A stretch of 64,000 nt of DNA from Macrolepiota albuminosa (lineage: Eukaryota > Basidiomycota > Agaricomycetes > Agaricales > Agaricaceae). Where the stretch lies: positions 1-64,000 of the forward strand of contig JAMWFC010000107.1 in NCBI GenBank assembly GCA_027475525.1, given 5' to 3'. The translations under genes were made by a program, and so were the position numbers. The stretch's first letter is position 1; each line of letters starts with the position of its first letter. Shown here in pieces: positions 1 to 10,609 of the stretch. The notes under the pieces were generated by a model. That model worked only from the letters and a program-made list of their open reading frames with translations. It was not told the origin of the DNA and did not search any database.

Positions 1-690
1 CACAAACACTGTCACACCTTCAATAATCGCATACAACACTTAACAATCGCAACAAATACTTATACAACACTTAATAACGTTTCCCTTCAAATCAACTCAA
101 AACTCGTCACGCACTGACCACACCCATGTCACGCTGACTCGCTTTTGCCAAATAATCGCATATCTACACATGCCAACACCCACAAACACCAATACAACTC
201 AACAATCACAATACTCACTTAATAATCGCAACACTTACGTTTCTAACAAAAACCAACTCTTTTCGACCGTTACAAGCGGTCTACAGTCACATCACTCACC
301 ACACACACTTCTCCCATCACAAACACCCTCATACATCACAAAAATCACCGTGACAACACTCGCACGTCACACAAATCAACATAAACACCCCTGCACTTAA
401 ACGCAATTTTCCCGCATTTCCCATCATCAAATCATCAATTTTTTTTCCACACACCTCTTCTACTACACTGCCCACACCCCCCCATCAATTCCCACACTCA
501 AACAACCCATTTTATTACCGGGGTACTTGTCACAGATTTAAGGTTTGCGTGAGAGAGTTGTTCTATTTTTATTTAAAATATTTTTAAAAAATTCAAAATA
601 ATTGTTTTTAAATAGTCCTCTGGAAATACATTCCCTTTGCACTCAAAAACACCCCATGTGCTTCACAGGATCCTGAGGAAAATATGTTTT
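1..690. repeat. Dispersed AT/CA-rich repeat, copy 1
   Basis: Two conserved blocks also occur near 45.6-46.0 kb. The left block (1 to about 86) is a degenerate series built on aataatcgcatacaacactt-like words. The right block (542 to about 690) starts ggtttgcgtgagagag and ends near the word ccctttgcactcaaaaacac. Base 1 aligns with 45627, so this copy is cut by the window edge. Short open frames inside it are low-complexity Thr/Asn/Ser runs and are not credible genes. The nature of the element is unknown; I see no terminal inverted repeats or coding domain. Confidence 0.75.
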
Positions 691-1540
691 AAACAAAAAA
701 TTTCAACTTATTTGCTATTTGGCTGCACATCTTCACTTTCCCCTCTGTTGTGACTGCTTGATTGCCAAAATCTGTCATCGACATATGTTCCGTACCCAAC
801 CCAATTATTTCTTTTGTGTCCATCTGGTAATATACTGTGTTTTGTCTGTTGAATCCAGAGCCTGGTGGGATCTGTATTTATTGTGACGACGAAAGGCTAG
901 CTGGCACGAGGTGTGGCAGCGCAATGTAAGTACTTAGAATGAATGTCAGTACAAAGAAATAAAATGAATATAACAAGAAAAAATGGAAAAAACCAAAACA
1001 AAAAAAAATAAGAGAAGGAATGTCAGTACAAAGAAATAAAATGAATATAACAAGAAAAAATGGAAAAAACCAAAACAAAAAAAAATAAGAGAAGGAAAAA
1101 AGATCTTACCACATCGTCATTGTCTGAGATGGCGTGCGGGCAAGCAAGGTGGCTTTGAGCAGCAATGAGGGTTGAGTTACCTACAACGAGTCAAATTATA
1201 GATAAACCTCGAAATGTCCTCCAGGGTGGGCACAATCCGTAGCTATGACAGCCGACTGTTGGGAGGGAAATAATATAATTAAAAAGTCTTGACAGTGAAG
1301 CGAAGAGAGCTCTTTGAACTGGGAAGAGGCCGCCACACAAGAGTTGAGGTGTGGTTTGGACGTCGTGAAAGGGAGGCATCACTGAGATCAATGCCAAAAC
1401 ATGTGAAACTGTGAAACATTAGTAGATATGATGAAAGACATGATTTTTACGATAAATTATCCTATTGGACACCTCATGGTCGGAGCAGGGGCAGCACATG
1501 CGCACACCACTGGCATGATGAGAGAGGAGCACCATGTTCA
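691..1540. other. No recognisable gene
   Basis: AT-rich at first and then mixed sequence. It contains one 77-bp duplication (listed separately). Frames of 66-76 codons on both strands show no domain I recognise, and the minus-strand Phe-rich frame is just an A-rich tract read backwards. Nothing else is supported. Confidence 0.5.
941..1097. repeat. 77-bp exact tandem duplication no. 1
   Basis: Every base from 941 to 1020 equals the base 77 positions later. The unit is A-rich. One of twelve loci with the same period; see the finding on assembly seams. Confidence 0.95.
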
Positions 1541-1684
1541 CCCGATGGAAGGCATGTTCGATAAGTACTTTGACGCGCTGCGTGGGTTCCAGGGTCTCAT
1601 AGCGCACGTGTGCGCCTCGCAGGCCAAACGCCGGCCAGCGGCTGGACACAAGAAGGTCATCATGCTGACACGGTTGACGGAGAG

Positions 1685-1839
1685 TCTCGGGTGTTTCCTC
1701 CTTGCATGCCTCGTGGGTGACCTGGACATGTCAAAAGTCACCTGTCTCAATCGTGCACATATCTCGGGTGTTTCCTCCTTGCATGCCTCGTGGGTGACCT
1801 GGACATGTCAAAAGTCACCTGTCTCAATCGTGCACATAT
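1685..1839. repeat. 77-bp exact tandem duplication no. 2, inside the reductase remnant
   Basis: Bases 1685-1762 match those 77 later. It repeats the Rossmann-fold coding segment. With one copy removed, the frame runs from CLNRAH directly into STSAIAALPRQRQMD, as expected for the domain. Confidence 0.95.
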
Positions 1840-1974
1840 GAGCACAAGCGCCATAGCCGCGTTGCCTCGTCAGCGGCAGATGGACATGATGGCAAAGCGG
1901 GGCACGTACATGTCGGCTCGTGCCTGAGATAAAGTCATGATTTATGTGGCAGATCTGGGCAGATTTCAACCTTG

Positions 1975-2059
1975 GTAAGAATAAATTTTACGAGGTACAT
2001 GCGTGTGTGTATGTGGAGGTTATCAAGCTCAATTGGATTTTTTCCCCTCCGCTCCCTAG
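1975..2059 (+). other. Probable 85-bp intron of the reductase remnant
   Basis: Starts gtaaga and ends ctccctag. It lies immediately before the conserved THIIHNAWPVNFN block. Retention of an intron argues that the copy arose from genomic DNA, not from reverse-transcribed mRNA. Confidence 0.55.
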
Positions 2060-2732
2060 TTCCTCAACGTCACACACATCATACACAACGCCTGGCCTGT
2101 CAACTTCAACCAGAACCTTTCCTCATTCGAATCACACATGCATGGACTGGCCACCTTGTGCAGCTTGCCCTTTTAAGTGGGGGGCGGCGCACCATGGGCT
2201 CTGCACCCATGCGCATCCTATTCGCCTGGTCAATTGCCGTCGCAGGGCGTTTACCATCACTGAACGCCCAGGGGCTCTTTGAGGTGCCCAAGACATTCCC
2301 CGACGCCACAAATAGCACAGAATTCGGGTACCCCGAGGTGAAGTGGGTCTGCGAGCGTCTGCTGCTGGGTGCCGCCACTGATGCAGGCATGAAGTGTGTG
2401 TATTGGGCAGATGACGGGTCCTGAAGGGTCTGGAGCATGGAATGAGTCTGAGCATTTCCCAATCATTGCTCTTTTCACGAGGGTTTAAGCCATTCTACCA
2501 CATGGAGAACCTGTTGTGGCAGTCATGGGAGGGGATCATGAGCAGCCTGTCTGGAATCCTGAGCGAGCCCCACGGCACGCTGCTGCCACTGATACCCCTC
2601 ACCAAGTGGCTCGCACGTGTGAGGGCGTTGGGAGACGACCCGGAGCGCAATGCCGTGTTCAAGATCATGTGGTTCCTATATCGCGACTTTGAGACGATGG
2701 CCAGTGTCCATGGTTAGGTGTACGGCGCTGAA

Positions 2733-2886
2733 TAGGAGACATCTCGAGAGGTGCTTACGGAACGCTTCTTCAACCTGTCGAGCACTCCATTCAGACGTTG
2801 CCCACCTTCTAGGAGACATCTCGAGAGGTGCTTACGGAACGCTTCTTCAACCTGTCGAGCACTCCATTCAGACGTTGCCCACCTTC
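2733..2886. repeat. 77-bp exact tandem duplication no. 3
   Basis: 2733-2809 is repeated exactly at 2810-2886, at the 3' end of the reductase remnant. Flanking bases differ on both sides, so the exact repeat is 77 bp long. Confidence 0.95.
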
Positions 2887-2889
2887 GAA

Positions 2890-4850
2890 TGAAGAAAATG
2901 AAAAAATAATATGTTGTCCTACGCATGATGTCGTTGTCAAAGCTAGTTAGGGCAAGGGCTCGCGAGAGGCTGGATCTCATGTAGGTTACAAGTCACTGGT
3001 ACACACTCAGGCTTCGAAGGTGCTTGATGAGGAGCGGGACACGACGGAAGCTACAAAAAGTTAGGATAATCAGCGTCGACGTTGATCTCATCGGAAATAT
3101 ATGATACTACTGGCTGGCTATTTTAGCATTATCAAGGGTGGTGCTGTCAATGAGGTCAGGAATCTAGAAGAGGATGGGCACGTGACTTGCGAGCTCTTTC
3201 AACATTGCAGTAACACTTAGCGTTGATATGTGTTCCATCTTCAGTGCATGTATAATGTCCTCCTTTCATGGTGAGCCTTTTGTTTTTACGAAAAAAAGTA
3301 CCTTGATTCATCTTTCTTTTCAGTCCCGTGGTCGGTTCGAGTCCTTCCCGGGACATTTCGATGTGTCGTACTTTTTCAGTTCTTTCAACGCAGAACAAAC
3401 ATATGACTCTCTACTTCTGCGGTCCCGTCATTTATTCTTTCATCAAGTGGCGCATGTGCATGTGTTCGACTTATACAGCATCTCTTCCACTCTTCGCAAA
3501 GTCGATAACATCCCACGCGCCAACTCATCAATTTTATCCCATCATTTCCATAAACTTTCAAACTCAACAATGGTCTCCAACATCAATCATTAAGAGAATA
3601 TTCGGACATCAAAAGACGAGGAAACAACAGATCAAGCACTGCTTAACGCGCTTTCAAATTCAATCATTAAGAGAATATTCGGACATCAAAAGACGAGGAA
3701 ACAACAGATCAAGCACTGCTTAACGCGCTTTCAAATTCGCAGATTTTGCACGACATTGTCCATATCGTGATTCCACCCGCCACTCTATTCGAGTTCATTC
3801 TACCGGCCAAATTGGTGGAACACGGAAGGGACGTCAGCAGAGGCATGCTACAATGGCGAGGACACAGATGCAGATTTCCATCCACGAGCTACAGTTTCTG
3901 CTGAGTGAGTCTGCAATCTCGCCTGTGCATGTACTGTGGTTCCAACTCACTTTTGTCATGATTAGTTTTGACTTAGACTTGCCTGTTCCTGTTGATCGTG
4001 ATGATGAGTATCAGAAAATTTCATCTTCCATCTTCAAGGCTGGTTTCTTTCGTTCTTTTTTTTTTCACGTCAAACTTCAAAAAACACGTTGCCCACACCT
4101 GGCCTGAGTCCTCGCGCGTTCGACTCGTGCAGGAACTTGTTTCTCTCCTCTAGTCCCATTCGTCCCTCAGTTTCACTTCTACGTTGTACGATGTTTCTTC
4201 TACGTAAACCTCCGAACTTGAAGCAACTACCATACTGCCCTCCAATGTCTGCTCCGACATTCCGTCTCACAGAGAGAGGCGCAACCCACTGCGGTGCCCG
4301 CACGACATTCCCAAAATCCGATATTGAAGGAAACCGAAACTCCTCCAACGGAAACTCCCTCTCCCTCTCCTTCTCTGCACCATCACCCCTGCCTTCACCT
4401 TTCCTAACCTCTACAAACCCCTGATGCTCCCCAGCCTCTTCAATATCGCATTGGCAAGCACCTCATTCAACTTCTCTTCCTCCTCTCTTATTCCATCTCC
4501 GTCTCCGTCCCTATACCCTTCCATGCATAGACGCAGACGTCATCGAATACAACCCTTGCAGCGACTGCATCGGGGATGTAGGGTACCCGCCTGGCACTGC
4601 ATACAATGACGACGGGTGCGGGCTGTGGCCATGGCCGTGGAACGGCATCGTCGGTGAGGGCAGGATTGTGTTGAGGAGCATCTGTGCCTGCGCCTACGGG
4701 ATGTGCAGATGCGGGTATTGAGGCGGGGGCAGATGCGGGGAGTGCGGGCTTGAGGTCGGGAGCGAAAAGGTTGTGTATCCGTTCAACGAGGGGCCAGGTG
4801 TGGGAAAGGCGCCGTTGGTCCCGTTTGCGCTGGACGGGGAAGGTATGTGA
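2890..4850. other. Stretch without an identifiable gene; one coding-like segment at 3640-3900
   Basis: The plus strand around 3640-3900 keeps an open, GC-richer frame with residues such as ILHDIVHIVIPPATLFEF followed by LVEHGRDVSRGMLQW. It reads like an exon but I do not recognise the family. The 77-bp duplication at 3583-3738 lies at its 5' side, and dropping one copy joins it to an upstream KDEETTDQALLNAL segment. From 4090 to 4850 both strands carry Pro/Ser-rich open frames without a recognisable domain. Confidence 0.35.
3583..3738. repeat. 77-bp exact tandem duplication no. 4
   Basis: Bases 3583-3661 equal the bases 77 later. The duplicated segment is coding-like on the plus strand. Confidence 0.95.
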
Positions 4851-4856
4851 TGGGAG

Positions 4857-6944
4857 GCATGGAGGTTCCTCAAAGACGATGTCAAGGGCACCAAGGGTGT
4901 GTTGCTAGTCCGGGGGCTTCTCCTTTCCCCTAGTGGTCGTGACGGTCTTGCTGCTAGCTTGGGGGATGTGTTGAGAGCTCTGTTGGTCATCAAGGCGATG
5001 ATTGGAAATGGTCAGGCCATGGACTACGAAGTCAATGTTTGAGTGTTGTCTAGGCTGGTCAACACCATTGGATTAGACGAGACGAAAGCGGGGAAGTTGG
5101 ACGACATCAGGCCCAGCATGGAGATGTTTGAGGGGACGTTGATGGACACCAGTTCTCGCAAGGTCAACGATATTGCGCAGCATATTTCTACAATGGACCT
5201 AGACCGTGTTCATGCACTTACCGAAGCAGAGATAGAGTGTTATTGGGTAGCGTTGGTCGAGACATGGATAGGGGCAGTGGAGCGGACGCTTGCCTTGCTT
5301 TTTGAACTTCCGGTCAGTACAATTTTCCGGTTTCGTCAAGGAGAGTAACTGATTACATGATATAATCCAGAGAGATTTACTAGATTTATGGCAGTCACTC
5401 TTGTTGGCAAAGGTGGATCTAAACCAGGAACGTTGCCATCTCAAGGTATCTTGTAACTTCGCGAGTCAAATAGCAGATATTGTCACCAGATTCCTCGCAC
5501 GGTCACAAGACATTTCAGTTCAGGTACACCGCCTGAGAGAAGTGAAGCGACTTTGGAGTGTGATGAAGAATGTTTTTGCAATGTTGCGGCTTCCCGCTGA
5601 AAAGATTCTCGCGAGTGTTCTCGAGGTCAACTTTTTCTCGAAGAACAACAGATTAAGGCTGCTTGGAGTGATCTTTGCGCCGATTTGATATCTGTTTGTA
5701 TCCCCACGTTGCTACATGTTGTGTCGACTGGGATCGAAGGTCAGAAAGTGACAAGGCATCTGTGGACGGTTTTGGCGAGGATATGGCAGGTCCCCGATGT
5801 AAAGGCGCATTGAGAAGAGTTAGTTCTGTTCCTTGTGATACTACTTAAGTCAGTCTTTGCCTTTCTCGTGGTAAATTTGGCCTGACATTTTTTTTCAGGT
5901 CCTGGGTGATGTTCGGAGCGGAAATTGAACTATGGGAAGGTGTACTTCGGAGTTTAGTGTCCATGGCAGACTTCGACCTCCGTTAATCCTCTCATGGTGA
6001 TGGACAAATTTCTGAGGAGATTAGGAGATGACGAAACTTATGTGTGCGTCCCCCTTCATTCCTGTTCTCTTATGTTTGAGTTATAATGTCTTTTTCCTAG
6101 CTTTATGGCTTTTCCTCAAGGCGTTTCTGTCCTCTTGACATACATAGATCTCTCAGGCTGCACAACGCTCCCTCAGAATCTTATTGCTGTCGTTGATCGT
6201 ACCCTTTTTTTGAATTATCCCCCGCGTGTCAAACTGCTCGCAGCCTGTCTTGAGGTCATACGACACCTTGGAAAAATGATTGCTGCTGTACCTCGAACAT
6301 TACTGGTTCAGCTTCTGACTTTCGTAGAGAAAGGCATATGTTGCTGGATAGCAGACGAGAAAGCGGCGATGCTGACAAGGGAGCATGATATTGTCGTATG
6401 TTTTTGCTAGGGGTTGTCTACCTCAATTTGATTTATTTTTAGGTTCAGGAAGTATATTGTTCAACAATAGGGCTGCTGTGCGAATTACTGCCTTCCCTTG
6501 AAACTCTCATTGCAATCTCGCCATTTCTTTCTTCAGCCTTTGGCCGTTTGTCGTCCTCCGCCATTGGCCCACTCAGTTTCAATGAATGCTGGCGTGCAAG
6601 CTACCACGGAATCAAGGATTACACGTCGTCTTATCCGGATTGTTTGAAAGCTCGTCTACTAGGTTATAGCGACGCTTTTGGTGGAAGCATTGCTGGGGGT
6701 TTGTCCATGTCCCAGGGAACGGTATGTCACAAACATTTTTCTGATACATTACGCGATGTTCAGAAATCTTTCCCTCCAGGACTCGTCACCTACACCTGAT
6801 TCTCAAGCACATTTCCTCGATCTCCAGCAAACATGGATTTCTTTTGATTCTGTTAGTCATGAATCGTGGCAGCTCTCTCCCATGAGACTTGACCTGACAG
6901 CATCGCGTTGTACGCTTGTACTTGGTTCATCACTGTGCCTATAG
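4857..6944 (+). pseudogene. Unidentified intron-rich gene, helix-rich (HEAT-like appearance), probably broken
   Basis: A chain of plus-strand exon-like segments is separated by good fungal introns: 5313-5370 (gtcagt..ccag), possibly 5446-5518, 6396-6442 (gtatgt..ttag) and 6722-6779 (gtatgt..ccag). The encoded protein is leucine-rich and apparently all-helical, for example RALLVIKAMIGNG, VERTLALLFELP, KLLAACLEVIRHLGK and LSFNECWRASYHG, which suggests an alpha-solenoid. Odd points are an in-frame TGA at 5040-5042, a frame change near 5630 (VLEVNF versus FLEEQQIKAAWSDLCADLI), and a stop after MADFDLR near 5985. A RIF1-type telomere protein is one weak possibility; I could not confirm any family. 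The true start is unclear, and an open frame continues upstream towards 4508. Confidence 0.45.
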
Positions 6945-6959
6945 CTAACAATACACCGT

Positions 6960-7680
6960 GTTAGTGAAACACCGAAAGTACACGCAGAAACTCACCTCGC
7001 CCTCTCTCCTCCTTGCCCCCCCCCACCTCAACGCCTCGACCTCCTTGGAATACCTTTCAACTTCGGCCCTCAACTTTTCCTCCCTCAGCCTCGCAGCCTC
7101 CAGGGCGCCCCTCATACTAGCAAGCTGTGTCTGCGGAGGCGGGGTACCGCTGCGGCTGAGTGGCGTGGGCGGGCGACGATCTCGCAGGGTTGGGGCGTGG
7201 CGGGGGTGGCAGGGGTGGTGGTGGTGTTTGTAGATGTGGGTGAGGTGACTGTGGTTCCTCCATTCGGAGCGCCACTTGCCGTCTTGGGCTCTACATCGTC
7301 TCCTTCTCCCTCGTCGAGCGCCGGCAACATGACAATGGAGGGAAAATTGAGGGATGAGGAGCGGCTCTCGGTTTCCTTACTGTTGCTTTGCTTGTGAATT
7401 TGATGACGCTGTGGGATCAAGTATGGATCAGCAACAGAAGTTGTACTCGGATGCGCGCCATCCCACACATGAGAATTCAGAGTGGGTGTTCTGCTGTCAA
7501 TTTGGGACTGGGATATCGTCGGAGAAGTCACGGGAGAAGGAGAAGAGGTTGACGTTGGCATGGGAGAGGATGATGGGGGAAACGGCGAGGGGTTGGAAAT
7601 GGAGTGGGCAAATGGAGGTGGGTGTAAAGAGGAAGGTCGAGTGAAACCGCACCGAGTGCCTGTGGCTGATGTCAAAAGAA
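6960..7680 (-). pseudogene. Unidentified Ser/Pro/Thr-rich protein with a C-terminal coiled coil
   Basis: The minus-strand frame from about 7675 to 7112 is rich in Ser, Pro and Thr, with an acidic patch (DEGEGDD) near its middle. After a frame change near 7150 it continues as a charged heptad-like stretch at about 7110-6990 (ALEAARLREEKLRAEVERY), which would form a coiled coil. A GT-AG intron may follow. The layout (disordered N-terminus, short coiled coil) is common in fungal regulators, but I do not recognise the protein. Upstream, at 7870-8090 on the same strand, lies a short frame with residues SKRPTFSSYLDTVG that could be another exon. The 77-bp duplication at 7642-7796 sits between them and obscures the join. 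Confidence 0.4.
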
Positions 7681-7796
7681 AGCCTAAGCCATCGTCTCAG
7701 TGGTATGTGTTATAATGATGAAACCGCACCGAGTGCCTGTGGCTGATGTCAAAAGAAAGCCTAAGCCATCGTCTCAGTGGTATGTGTTATAATGAT
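7642..7796. repeat. 77-bp exact tandem duplication no. 5
   Basis: Bases 7642-7719 equal the bases 77 later. It lies at the 5' end of the Ser/Pro-rich minus-strand frame. Confidence 0.95.
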
Positions 7797-8512
7797 AGTG
7801 ATCCCGCGTTTTGTGAACTCAATACATTCCGGGCAGAAGACGAGGAGTTGACGGTGACAGGGTGAATCATCAAGTGACTAGGATTTTGACGTCGGAATGT
7901 CTCGTCTTATGTTTCCAGTGCCCACGACTTTCCTGTTTGCAACCGCTTGAGTAGCAGCCGAACGCGTGTCTTCTGTATATGTCCTGGGAAGCGGCTGTGG
8001 AGACCCCACTGTGTCCAGGTAGGATGAGAAGGTGGGCCGTTTTGACCGTTTGCCATTTAACACCATTTCTGGAATCCTCGTGGATCCTGAGGGAAGCTCC
8101 TAGAATACTCTGCCTCTGTATCGTGCATTTGCTCAGAATTCTTCCATACACTAAGCAGAGCGACACGCTATGACAGATAATCTCAGAGTCAATATTCGCT
8201 CCGGGAAAATAGGTATGCTCACCTCGCTCTTGAGGCCCTTAGACTTTAGAGATCCTTATAGCCTTGTTCAAACACCACTCTTGCGCGAGCCAGATCACCA
8301 GGCACAGTCCACACTTCTGCCTCCTCATCTTCCTCATCTTAGTCCTCCCTCTCTGTGTGTGGAATAGGAATACGCTCGCCTTCAAATAATGCATACGCAA
8401 TCCAGACTTTGACATGTCCACTGAGAGAGACGAGGCGTTCGTACAACGAGCGTGTCGTCTTGTGCTCACCTTCCTCAATTTCAAAGTCAGTATATGCTTT
8501 CCAAAGCTGCTC

Positions 8513-8666
8513 GGGCATGGAGAGTGACAGTTGAGAGATGCCGAGTTCAAAGATAGCACGGGTACGCTCAAAGTCTTGTAGCTGAGATTGGGCATGGAGA
8601 GTGACAGTTGAGAGATGCCGAGTTCAAAGATAGCACGGGTACGCTCAAAGTCTTGTAGCTGAGATT
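8513..8666. repeat. 77-bp exact tandem duplication no. 6, inside CLF1
   Basis: 8513-8589 is repeated exactly at 8590-8666. With one copy removed the HAT-repeat frame reads continuously from [10 protein letters not shown] into [16 protein letters not shown]. Confidence 0.97.
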
Positions 8667-9288
8667 CAAGTTCGGCGAATTTGATCCAAGCAGGCAAGTT
8701 GGCAGCGTTGAACTGTGGATTAGATCAGCTTGGCAAGTAGACCGTAAGGGGGGCTGGTGCGCACTTCAATGTACTTTTCGTACAGCTTCCGAGCACGGTC
8801 AAATTCTCAGAGCTTTAGCCGCAGTCTGATAAATCTGCCGAGCACGAGAGTAATTCTATTTATGTTTTAAGTACACTACTACAGTTAGAACGAATAAGAG
8901 ATGCTCACCTTGGTTTCGATCTCCTCGAAAAGTGCGTAGTTCATCCATAAAAAGATATATCGTCTCCAATGCCGTTTTTCTCCGCCTGGTCATACTTGTG
9001 CGACAGCGTGCTCGTAAACCTCCCGTACCCGAGCAAACATGGTCTCCTCTTCTTCTGGTGGAGCGCCTTCGTCTCTAAGGTCCCAGAGAGCGACTTCTTC
9101 TAAACATGAGTAATCAAACCATACATCATAGTTGCGTCCGTCTTGGGACAGCTCATCCTCATACTGAATCCGCCGCTTTCCAAGAACAGTATTTTCCAAC
9201 ATGTTACGGGTCCCGTTTGTTTTTTGAACTTGGTTTACGATGCGTATAGTCCGGCTGATTTTGAACGCGGTATCTGTGACAGGGCAAA

Positions 9289-9339
9289 CTAAGGTAAAAG
9301 TGAGATCAGTAAGGAGATGGAAGTATTGGTGCAACATAC
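9289..9339 (-). other. Probable 51-bp intron of CLF1 remnant
   Basis: On the minus strand it begins gtatgttg directly after RVIYK and ends ccttag before FALSQIPRSKSAGLYA. This matches the position where the family sequence continues. Confidence 0.7.
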
Positions 9340-9939
9340 CTTGTAAATAACCCTTGCACGTTCATACTCCTTCAACTGCATCCCCATCTTTGTAAACACA
9401 CCAAGCCTTCTTGATCTGCTCCTCATCGTTTCCGAAGAACTCAAGTACCGTCTGAAACACCTCCTGGGCCTTATCCAGCTTCCCTCTGTCCTCTTCAAAC
9501 TTGCCCCACTTCACCCACACCCTCAGCTCTGGCCTAACCGCAATTCACCATTTGTAGATCGTGCTCGCGCAGTCGAGTTCGTTGTACTGCTGTTCCAGCT
9601 GGATATACGCCTGCCACGCCTTGTCATCCGGCTCCCACTGCATCCACCGCTCAAATACTTGTCGGACACCAGGGACGTTCTGCAAGAGTTCCTCAAGGAA
9701 GACACAGCTAATCGACTTGTGGGAGGAGTGTGACAGTGCGGTCGAATAAATTCCGGGCATGTTGGACGTTTCGCGATTTGAGTTCCATTCGGTGTAGCTC
9801 AGCCAGAGCTGAATACTTTGTAGGTCAACAACAAGTGCACGTTCGAAGATTGATTGAGAGCGTGCAAATTCATTTTGACTGGCCTGTGCTTCTGTGAATG
9901 GAGGATGACGACTTGTTCAAATGAGGCATACCTCCCAGT

Positions 9940-10600
9940 GAGCATGTGTAACTACTGTGCATTGATTTTAGTACAGGCACTCTGATTGTGAGTGCCAGAG
10001 ATCTTGTGGCTGTGCTTGAGAGCCCTCGTCAAAAGTGATCAGGTTTCCCACGCTAATTAATTTGTTTCAAATAAATAAATATATATTTCAATGCGAGAAT
10101 GCAAGTCTTGTCTAATTAAATAGATATCAACAAAAAGTGTTGGTGCACCAGTAAATCATATGCTCCAATGAGCTGCTTAATCGCTTGCAGTCAGACTATA
10201 GGAAAATTTTATACCGGTTCTTCTGAGAGGGCTCGCTGAGCCGGTCTTGGTCAAAGTAAAATTTTTTGTACCTGCTGGTGCGGCTATACCCTACAAGAGG
10301 GGTGACCGATGAGCTCTGAGAGTGATTGGTGGCAGCAGAAAAAATATATATTCGCACGCTAAGGTACTGCAGTAGCTATGCGCTTGACTGAGCAACACAG
10401 TGCAAAGAAACATGTTTGCCGGGTCTCATGCTGCACCTGCTATGCGCAAGGGTGGCTTGTTGGCCTGGTAAAGGAGAGAAATCATCGCCTGTTTGATGAC
10501 ATGATCAGCTTTTGATCAAGTTTTTCAACTCGAGACACACCTGCTAAGCGCATTGAGATGTCTGGGTCAGAGGAGTACACTTGCTGTGTGCAGTAGTGAA
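9940..10600. other. Non-coding spacer with repeat ends
   Basis: Holds the GGCACTC...GAGTGCC inverted repeat (9976-9996). It also holds a block at about 10048-10155 (acgctaattaattt to gttggtgcacc) that recurs at 39125-39235 and 42505-42605. I see no gene. The part next to 10600 may be the 3' end of the adjoining DIRS-like element, but I could not define its terminal repeats. Confidence 0.5.
9976..9996. repeat. GGCACTC-N7-GAGTGCC inverted repeat, site 1
   Basis: Seven-base perfect arms with a 7-nt spacer. The same motif is at 29393, 37551 and 54903. The sequence to the right (gtgccagagatcttgtggctg) resembles that after 54453. Confidence 0.7.
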
Positions 10601-10609
10601 TATTTTCGT

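Larger units (their letters stand above)
1545..2760 (+). pseudogene. Thioester-reductase (NAD(P)-binding) domain of an NRPS-like adenylate-forming reductase, decayed
   Basis: Extended-SDR reductase domains of this type release a carrier-bound acyl chain as an aldehyde using NADPH. Seen in order: a linker (MFDKYF); the Rossmann start VIMLTRLTESLGCFLLACLV near 1650-1710, where the usual TGxTGSLG glycines are Arg and Glu; a RQRQMDMMAKRG segment near 1875; THIIHNAWPVNFN near 2070; SIAVAGR near 2230; the catalytic YPEVK with WVCERLL near 2330-2360; GQMTGPEGSGAWNE in another frame near 2410; and FYHMEN to LNRRHLE at 2490-2740. A GT-AG intron fits 1975-2059. At least three frame changes and an internal deletion before the THIIHNAW block break the gene. 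The 77-bp duplication at 1685-1839 adds another apparent break. The adenylation and carrier domains are not seen upstream. The family call is fairly firm; the parent enzyme is unknown. Confidence 0.75.
8190..9930 (-). pseudogene. CLF1: CLF1/Crooked-neck-like pre-mRNA splicing factor (HAT repeats), decayed
   Basis: CLF1 (Syf3, CRNKL1) is a spliceosome scaffold of the NineTeen complex made of half-a-TPR (HAT) repeats. Reading the minus strand: RQVFERWMQWEPDDKAWQAY near 9660; a [17 protein letters not shown] segment near 9510; YERARVIYK near 9350; GKRRIQYEDELSQDGRNYDV near 9160; VREVYEHAVAQV near 9020; [20 protein letters not shown] near 8670; [19 protein letters not shown] near 8420; and VFEQGYKDL near 8250. 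These follow the family order. An intron fits 9289-9339 (51 bp). Disruptions are a TGA in IYKW(stop)IAVRPE near 9555, TAC-to-TAA after GLYAS, several frameshifts, and a stop in the acidic run near 8360. The N-terminal repeats upstream of about 9930 are missing. CLF1 is essential in yeast, so a functional copy should exist elsewhere. Confidence 0.85.

Noticed and set aside
1..540. Telomeric or subtelomeric repeat at the window start
   Set aside because: No TTAGGG-type repeats; the CA/AT-rich words recur internally at 45.6 kb.
1428..1841. The 137-codon frame as an independent small gene
   Set aside because: It is the Rossmann start of the reductase domain, extended artificially by the 77-bp duplication.
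7112..7675. Treating the 187-codon minus-strand frame as a complete intact gene
   Set aside because: Its 3' end leaves the coiled-coil coding frame near 7150, and its 5' end runs into a 77-bp assembly duplication, so neither terminus is reliable.
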